NCBI GenBank assembly: GCA_020444775.1
Contig: JAGRHX010000841.1
Coordinates: forward strand, 1-6,988
DNA length: 6,988 nucleotides
Direction of reading: 5' to 3'
Source: Gammaproteobacteria bacterium
Lineage (GTDB): Bacteria > Pseudomonadota > Gammaproteobacteria > HK1
Part shown: in pieces, positions 1 through 3,879 of the stretch
Position numbering within the stretch: the first letter of the stretch is position 1
Layout of the letters: the number at the start of each line of letters is the position of its first letter
Program-made: the position numbers and the translations under genes
Notes under the pieces: generated by a model
What the model saw: the letters and a program-made list of their open reading frames with translations, nothing else
The model's database searches: none
Told to the model about the DNA's origin: nothing

Positions 1-925
1 GCTCTGCGCCTGCCGACGGTGGCGCGGGGCTCGCGGCAGGCTCAGCCGGTCTCGGTGCCGCCTGCCGGGCCCGGTCGGCTTCATCGTCGTTGGCGGAGCT
101 TGCCGAAGTCGGGTCGCGCGCAGCCTTTTCGATGCCGGATCGCAGCGTGCTCAGCAGACCTTGCAGCCGGGCCTCGTCAATCTGCAGGGACGCGAGGGTC
201 GAGCCCTGACCGGCCAGGGCCTGCTCGAGGCGGGAGATGGCTTGCGTGCGTTCCGCGCGATGTCGGGTCAGCGAGTCCCCCAGGGTGCGCAGCTCGGCGC
301 GGCTGGTCGACAGGCTGGACAGAGCTTCGCCACGCTCGCGCTCGAGGCGTGCAAGCTGCTCCAGCTCCGCGGTCAGGCGCCGGATCGACTCGGCCTGCGC
401 CCGACCGAAGTGCGCGTGATAGAGCCATAACCGGCTGACCCGGCTCGGGTCCTCCTGGTTGAGCAACAGCTGCAGGCGATCATGACGACCGACCACGTAG
501 GCGGATCTGGCCAGCCTGGACAGCCGTCGCCGATGCTGCTGCACGCTGTCGCCGAGCTCGGCGCGGCGTGCGCTCAATGACCTCAGCCGTATCTGCTCTC
601 GTTGCAGCGCCTGCTCGGTATCACGCAGACGTGCGCCGAGCTGGGCGATGTCGATCTCGATGCGCCGCAGCGCGGTGACCTCGCGCTCATGCTCACCGCT
701 GGTCTGCTGGAACTCACGATTGGCCTTGGCGATGGCGCTGCGCACCGCGGCCAATGCCTGTTCCTGATCGGCGAGCGGATCTCGGCTGCTGTGCGCGGGT
801 GCCGCGCACAGCAGCACCAGCAGGCCGACCAGCAGCCGCCAACCGCGGCGCGATCCCGGTGTGCTCGAGGGCGACACGAATGGGGACTTGGACGGGAACT
901 CGAATCGGGACGGGATCGGCGGCAC
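1..925 (-). CDS. envC: EnvC, murein hydrolase activator (3' end off the left edge)
   Basis: EnvC is a periplasmic divisome factor that activates the septal amidases AmiA and AmiB through a C-terminal degenerate LytM (M23) domain. The minus frame is open from the GTG at 925 to the window edge, giving 308 codons. Residues 26-46 form a signal peptide: SRRGWR, a Leu/Val-rich core, then an APAHS-type cleavage site. Residues 50-270 are a long heptad-like coiled coil rich in Leu, Arg, Glu and Gln. It contains the family stretch SAYVVGRHDRLQLLLNQEDP, where E. coli EnvC has a similar 'LILSGEE' turn. Residues 271-308 are an Ala/Pro-rich linker. The LytM domain must lie beyond base 1. An in-frame stop (TGA) lies about 60 bases upstream of the GTG. 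A GGAG (plus-strand 937-940) sits 11 bases before it, so I chose this start. A second GTG at 877 would give a more ordinary signal-peptide length and is a real alternative. The gene diverges from the rhodanese, as in related genomes. Confidence 0.88.
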   Translation of the reverse strand, partial: MPPIPSRFEFPSKSPFVSPSSTPGSRRGWRLLVGLLVLLCAAPAHSSRDPLADQEQALAAVRSAIAKANREFQQTSGEHEREVTALRRIEIDIAQLGARLRDTEQALQREQIRLRSLSARRAELGDSVQQHRRRLSRLARSAYVVGRHDRLQLLLNQEDPSRVSRLWLYHAHFGRAQAESIRRLTAELEQLARLERERGEALSSLSTSRAELRTLGDSLTRHRAERTQAISRLEQALAGQGSTLASLQIDEARLQGLLSTLRSGIEKAARDPTSASSANDDEADRARQAAPRPAEPAASPAPPSAGAE

Positions 926-968
926 GATGGGTGCGGCTCCGGTGGTGAAGGCACAGACTGTGCGGCCG

Positions 969-974
969 ATTGTA
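969..974 (-). promoter_or_regulatory. possible -10 box for envC
   Basis: The minus strand reads TACAAT here, five of six bases matching the sigma-70 -10 consensus, about 43 bases upstream of the envC GTG. No good -35 is visible. At normal spacing the -35 position falls inside the 7-bp tandem repeat at 987-1014, which reads TCCGAC-like on this strand. It could be a weak or activator-dependent promoter, or chance. Confidence 0.3.
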
Positions 975-986
975 CTCTCAGCTCAT

Positions 987-1014
987 CGGACGTCGGACGT
1001 CGGACGTCGGACGT
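987..1014. repeat. 7-bp tandem repeat, four perfect CGGACGT copies
   Basis: CGGACGT occurs four times head to tail (987-993, 994-1000, 1001-1007, 1008-1014) without a mismatch. It is followed by decaying relatives (TGGGTGT, CGAGCGT). The array lies 62 bases upstream of the envC start, at the place expected for its -35 element. A 7-bp unit is not a multiple of three and would change the frame of any ORF crossing it at each copy-number change, which fits a non-coding location. Confidence 0.9.
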
Positions 1015-1073
1015 TGGGTGTCGAGCGTCGGGCTGCGCCTGCTCGCGTGCCATGCTGCAACCCTTTCGTGGCG

Positions 1074-1149
1074 AGCGCGCGACGGGGCGCCGCGCGCTCC
1101 CGGGGAGAATGCCCGGGTGATGCTCCTGTTTGATTGCCGGCATCCGGCA
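1074..1149. other. cluster of three adjacent inverted repeats
   Basis: Three perfect inverted repeats follow each other. AGCGCGCG (1074-1081) pairs with CGCGCGCT (1091-1098) across 9 bases. CCCGGG (1099-1104) pairs with CCCGGG (1112-1117) across 7 bases. TGCCGG (1135-1140) pairs with CCGGCA (1144-1149) across the triplet CAT. None is followed by a T-tract on either strand, so these are not standard intrinsic terminators. They could be leader RNA structures, operator sites or REP-like elements. The dyads are seen directly; any role is inference. Confidence 0.6.
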
Positions 1150-1275
1150 AGTTAACCTCCCGCGGCTCGTCGCGGCTCCCGACTCGAGCTCTATCTACGA
1201 ATACGAACAGCCCTGGCACTCGTCCGTCACTGAGCACCGCGGATCCGGGACCCGGAGTTCACGAACCCCCCCGCA

Positions 1276-1370
1276 AAATTTCGAGATTTCAAGATTTCAC
1301 GAATTCCCGAGAATTCACGAAGCCAGCAATTCACGTACCCCAAACCATTCACGTAGCCCAGATATTCACG
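1276..1370. repeat. AT-rich compound repeat array upstream of the rhodanese start
   Basis: The left part has 8-bp units: AAATTTCG (1276-1283), then AGATTTCA twice (1284-1291, 1292-1299). Two GAATTC sites follow 10 bases apart (1301, 1311). The right part has ATTCACG four times, at 1313, 1329, 1347 and 1364, a period of 16-18 bases, with the longer consensus ATTCACGTA-CCC in the last three. A related TTCACG also occurs at 1258 and 1296. The last unit ends five bases before the rhodanese ATG, so the array forms its leader and leaves no clear Shine-Dalgarno sequence. The composition is far more AT-rich than its surroundings. Confidence 0.75.
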
Positions 1371-1375
1371 TACCA

Positions 1376-1801
1376 ATGTCGCAATACCTAGAGTTCTTCC
1401 AGCGCCATACCTTGATGGTGCTTGCTTTCATCGGACTCACTGCCGGCATCATCTGGACCTTCGTTGCCGGTCGCAGCCCTGGCGTCGGCCGCGTGTCGCC
1501 GATGGACCTGACCAGGCTGGTGAACCAGAAGGACGCGGCGGTGGTCGACGTGCGCGCCGACGCCGAGTTTCGACAGGGCCACATCGTTGGTGCCCTGAAT
1601 GTTCCGCCGGGACAGATGGAGAGCCAGAAGGGCAAGCTCGAGAAGCTCAAGGGCAAGCCGGTGGTGGTCGTGTGCAAGACCGGTCAGGTCGCGCCAAAGG
1701 TTGCTGGCGAGCTGCGTAAGCAGGGCTTCGAAGACGTGCATACGCTTCAGGGTGGGCTGGTGTCTTGGGAGTCGGCCTCGCTGCCACTAGTCAAGAGCTG
1801 A
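1376..1801 (+). CDS. yibN: membrane-anchored rhodanese-like sulfurtransferase (YibN type)
   Basis: The product is 141 residues, close to the 143 of E. coli YibN, and has the same plan. It starts with a short N-terminus (MSQYLEFFQRH), then one hydrophobic helix at about residues 12-31, then a single rhodanese domain at about 40-137. The domain shows VVDVRADAEFRQGHI (57-70), the GALNVP turn, and the active loop CKTGQV with Cys100 as the likely persulfide-carrying residue. The C-terminus LPLVKS resembles LPLVRGK of YibN. Cys100 and its loop suggest an active sulfurtransferase. The physiological substrate is unknown for this family. The ATG at 1376 is chosen because the upstream in-frame extension back to 1130 translates repeats and has no homology. 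It heads the secB-gpsA side of the conserved cluster. Confidence 0.88.
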   Translation: MSQYLEFFQRHTLMVLAFIGLTAGIIWTFVAGRSPGVGRVSPMDLTRLVNQKDAAVVDVRADAEFRQGHIVGALNVPPGQMESQKGKLEKLKGKPVVVVCKTGQVAPKVAGELRKQGFEDVHTLQGGLVSWESASLPLVKS

Positions 1802-1922
1802 CGGGCCAAGGTGTCCATGACCGACTGTCGCATGGCGGTGGCTCGTGCCTGCACGCTGGTGCGGGTGTCGGCCTGGAGCTCGCGGTCGGGGATGCGCCAT
1901 AGGCGTCGACGACGACCTCACG

Positions 1923-1976
1923 ACCGGCATCCGCGTGTCCGGGCGCCGGCCGGTCGCCCGCGGTCGTGCTGCCGGT
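1923..1976 (+). other. imperfect long hairpin in the rhodanese-secB spacer
   Basis: ACCGGCA (1923-1929) can pair with TGCCGGT (1970-1976), and inside it CCGCG (1931-1935) with CGCGG (1959-1963), with an unpaired stretch on the right arm. The GC-rich core could add a further short stem (GGCG/CGCC). A short TTT follows, too weak for a confident terminator. It lies between the rhodanese stop and the secB ribosome binding site, in the 226-base spacer that would hold grxC in E. coli. I see no gene in that spacer. Confidence 0.35.
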
Positions 1977-2014
1977 TTCCTTCATGTCCGTGGCGCGAAC
2001 ATGCCATTCGTTTT

Positions 2015-2018
2015 GGAG
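2015..2018 (+). promoter_or_regulatory. secB ribosome binding site (GGAG)
   Basis: TTTTGGAGAA carries GGAG nine bases before the ATG at 2028. It is the only convincing Shine-Dalgarno sequence at a plus-strand gene start in this window. It fixes the secB start at 2028, not at the in-frame upstream starts reaching to 1845. Confidence 0.75.
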
Positions 2019-2027
2019 AACACAAAC

Positions 2028-2531
2028 ATGTCTGAGCAGGACAACGCGGCCGCAGCCGGCCAGGCCCAGTTCGGTATGCACAAGATCTACGTCAAGGACG
2101 TCTCGTTCGAAGCACCGAACTCGCCCGCCGTCTTCGCGGGTGAATGGCGCCCAGATGCCGACATCAAGCTCAATACCGGCGCTTCCGATCTCGGCGAAGG
2201 ACGCTACGAGGTCGTCCTGACCGCCACCGTGACGTTGAAGGTGGGCGAGCAGGTAGCCTTCCTGGTCGAGGTTGCCCAGGCCGGCTTGTTCCAGATCACC
2301 GGTGTGCCCAAGGAACAGCTCGGGCCGGTCCTGGGCATTCACTGTCCGACCATCCTGTATCCGTATGCCCGCGAGGCGGTGTCGGATCTGATTGGCAAGG
2401 GTGGCTTCCCGCAGCTGCTGTTGGCGCCGGTGGACTTCCAGTCGCTGTACATGCAGCAGGCCGGGCGTGGTGCTCAGGCCGGGTCGCCGGCGGCAAGCGG
2501 GGCGGGCACCGAAGGCAATCCGGCGGGCTGA
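2028..2531 (+). CDS. secB: SecB, protein-export chaperone
   Basis: SecB is a cytoplasmic homotetrameric chaperone that keeps preproteins unfolded and hands them to SecA at the SecYEG translocon. The product has 167 residues against 155 in E. coli. Diagnostic stretches are IYVKDVSFEAPNSPAVF (about 20-36), YEVVLTATVTLKVGEQVAFLVEV (about 60-82), GLFQITGV, and the signature HCPTILYPYAREAVSDLIGKGGFPQL leading into LAPVDFQSLYM. The extra length is a Gly/Ala/Ser-rich C-terminal tail of about 23 residues (GRGAQAGSPAASGAG and beyond). In E. coli the C-terminal tail contributes to SecA contact; this one has a different composition. The start is supported by GGAG nine bases upstream and by the MSEQDN N-terminus, nearly identical to E. 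coli MSEQNN. It lies between the rhodanese and gpsA in the usual order, but without grxC. Confidence 0.97.
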   Translation: MSEQDNAAAAGQAQFGMHKIYVKDVSFEAPNSPAVFAGEWRPDADIKLNTGASDLGEGRYEVVLTATVTLKVGEQVAFLVEVAQAGLFQITGVPKEQLGPVLGIHCPTILYPYAREAVSDLIGKGGFPQLLLAPVDFQSLYMQQAGRGAQAGSPAASGAGTEGNPAG

Positions 2532-2649
2532 GTACGATCCCGTGTAGTCTGTGGTCTCGTGCCGTCACCTGGTCCGGTATCGTGTTGATCATGTGTGGCC
2601 CTGATCTCTTGTCGCCTCGGTCTTGTGTTGCCTTGGTCCCGTGTCATCG
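2532..2649 (+). other. T-rich, A-poor spacer and leader before gpsA
   Basis: The 118 bases between the secB stop and the gpsA ATG contain 41 T but only 9 A on the plus strand. They are filled with loose variants of TC(C/T)(C/T)GTGT. The octamer TCCCGTGT occurs at both ends (2538-2545 and 2637-2644). No Shine-Dalgarno sequence precedes gpsA. I see no gene and no clear terminator. The bias could be a decayed repeat array or an unstructured U-rich leader. Confidence 0.6.
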
Positions 2650-3660
2650 ATGAACACCCGGTCGAATGTCGCAGTGCTCGGTGCCGGTGCTTTTGGCACC
2701 GCGCTGGCCCGCTTGCTGTGCGACAACGGCCATTCGGTCAGGCTGTGGACGCGCAATCTCGCACACGTCCGGCAGATGCGGTCGACTGGGGAGAATGGCC
2801 TCTATCTGCCCGGTTTCGGCCTGCCCGCCTCGCTGCGACTGTGCACCGATCTGGACGAGTCGGTGCGCGACTGTGACTGGCTGCTGATCGCCGTACCCAG
2901 TCGCGGCTTCGCGCCCTTGCTGGAGCAACTGGTGCGGCTGCCGATCGGCGCGCTGCCACCGCTGGCCTGCGCGTCCAAGGGCCTCGAGCCACAACGGGCG
3001 CGACTCCTGCACGAGGTGGCCGCAGAGCAGCTCGGATGCGAGGTCGGCTATGCGGTACTGTCGGGGCCGAGCTTCGCCGCCGAGATCGCTGGCGGTCAGC
3101 CGACCGCGGTGACCGTGGCCAGCGAGGACGTGGTGTTCGCGCGACGGGTGGCGACCGCCTTGCACTGTCAGGTCTTCAGGGCCTACACCAGCACCGACGT
3201 CACGGGCGTGGAGGTCGGCGGCGCCGTGAAGAACGTCATGGCCATCGCTGCCGGGATCTGTGATGGTCTGGGTTTTGGCGCCAATACGCGGGCCGCCTTG
3301 GTGACTCGCGCGCTGGCGGAGATGACGCGTCTGGGTCTGGCGCTCGGCGCCAGCGCCGCGACCTTTCTGGGGCTGGCCGGCGTCGGGGATCTGATGCTGA
3401 CCTGCGGCGATGACAAATCGCGTAATCGTCGATTCGGACTCGCCCTGGGTCGGGGGGCGACTGTCGAGCACGCGCTCACCGAGGTCGGGGCATTGGTCGA
3501 GGGCTTACCCAACACTCACGAGGTGGTTCGCATCGCGAGCCGTGTCGGGGTCGAGATGCCGATCGCCGAGCAGGTCTACAAGGTCCTCTATCAGGGCGTC
3601 TCGCCGCAGACCGCTGTCGACTCGCTGCTGTTACGTGAGTTGCGCTCGGAGTCGGGCTGA
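2650..3660 (+). CDS. gpsA: GpsA, NAD(P)H-dependent glycerol-3-phosphate dehydrogenase
   Basis: GpsA reduces dihydroxyacetone phosphate to sn-glycerol 3-phosphate in the cytoplasm, supplying the backbone of phospholipids. The product has 336 residues (E. coli 339). The N-terminal Rossmann domain starts with VAVLGAGAFGTALA (GxGxxG at 11-16). It continues with LLIAVPSRGF (78-87), CASKGLE (107-113, Lys110) and the signature VLSGPSFAAEIAGGQPTA (136-152). The C-terminal domain has VEVGGAVKNVMAIAAG (187-202) with Lys194 as the expected catalytic lysine, DGLGFGANTRAALVTRALAEM, LAGVGDLMLTC (242-252) and SRNRRFG (257-263). All expected motifs are intact. The ATG at 2650 matches the E. coli N-terminus in length; a nine-codon upstream extension to 2623 is possible but not conserved. 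No Shine-Dalgarno sequence is visible. It follows secB after 118 bases and precedes a glycerolipid acyltransferase fusion. Confidence 0.97.
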   Translation: MNTRSNVAVLGAGAFGTALARLLCDNGHSVRLWTRNLAHVRQMRSTGENGLYLPGFGLPASLRLCTDLDESVRDCDWLLIAVPSRGFAPLLEQLVRLPIGALPPLACASKGLEPQRARLLHEVAAEQLGCEVGYAVLSGPSFAAEIAGGQPTAVTVASEDVVFARRVATALHCQVFRAYTSTDVTGVEVGGAVKNVMAIAAGICDGLGFGANTRAALVTRALAEMTRLGLALGASAATFLGLAGVGDLMLTCGDDKSRNRRFGLALGRGATVEHALTEVGALVEGLPNTHEVVRIASRVGVEMPIAEQVYKVLYQGVSPQTAVDSLLLRELRSESG

Positions 3661-3712
3661 GGTCCGGGACCACACGGTCGCGGGGCAGTCCAAGGGCGAT
3701 TCGCATCCCCCC

Positions 3713-3756
3713 TGATATCTTGGTGATATCGGGGTGATATCGGGGTGATATCGGAG
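3713..3756. repeat. 11-bp tandem repeat containing GATATC
   Basis: Four head-to-tail 11-bp units start at 3713, 3724, 3735 and 3746. The consensus is TGATATCGGGG; the first ends in TTGG and the last in GGAG. A fifth partial unit TGATGACGGG follows at 3757. Each unit carries the palindrome GATATC, so palindromes recur about once per DNA helical turn, on one face of the helix. The array lies in the 219-base spacer between gpsA and the fusion gene, 53 bases after the gpsA stop. It could be a multi-site protein binding region or a slipped-strand repeat; no function is shown. Confidence 0.92.
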
Positions 3757-3819
3757 TGATGACGGGTCCGCGCGGGCCTTCCCCCGGCCGGTCATGGAGC
3801 GCTGTAGAGCCCCCATCGT

Positions 3820-3833
3820 AGCGGCGTGCCGCT
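3820..3833 (+). terminator. small hairpin before the fusion gene, weak terminator candidate
   Basis: AGCGG (3820-3824) and CCGCT (3829-3833) form a perfect 5-bp stem around CGTG, followed by TTTG. The stem is short and the T-tract is only three bases, so termination of gpsA transcription here is doubtful. It overlaps the far-upstream GTG (3826) of the next reading frame, which speaks against that GTG as the real start. Confidence 0.25.
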
Positions 3834-3879
3834 TTGTGCCATGATTGGACCCGGACGCGCGCAGTCAACTCATTCCTCG

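Larger units (their letters stand above)
926..1375. other. divergent spacer between envC and the rhodanese gene
   Basis: This 450-base stretch holds no gene that I can support. Open frames on both strands lack family motifs and read through tandem repeats. It contains a possible envC -10 box, a 7-bp tandem repeat (987-1014), three adjacent inverted repeats (1074-1149) and an AT-rich repeat region (1276-1370). The segment 1150-1257 shows nothing distinctive. Promoters for both flanking genes should lie here. In many gammaproteobacteria gpmM lies in this neighbourhood, and it is not present here. Confidence 0.75.

Noticed and set aside
583..1143. 186-codon open frame on the minus strand
   Set aside because: It overlaps envC in another frame and translates the 7-bp repeat. 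The envC frame has the clear signal peptide and coiled coil.
1130..1375. N-terminal extension of the rhodanese to 1130
   Set aside because: The added 82 residues come from repeat-rich DNA. The YibN family begins with the short segment and membrane helix starting at 1376.
1802..2027. decayed grxC
   Set aside because: No frame on either strand shows a glutaredoxin CPxC motif or neighbouring conserved residues, so a remnant cannot be supported.
2644..3471. 275-codon open frame on the minus strand
   Set aside because: It is antisense to gpsA, whose motifs are all intact. The translation shows no recognisable domain.
3713..3760. CRISPR array
   Set aside because: The units are 11 bp and directly adjacent, with no spacers. 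The same holds for the 7-, 8- and 15-bp arrays, and the ATTCACG array has units too short for CRISPR repeats.
3826..3879. upstream start (GTG 3826) for the fusion protein
   Set aside because: The extra residues have no domain match, the GTG lies inside a hairpin, and no ribosome binding site precedes it.
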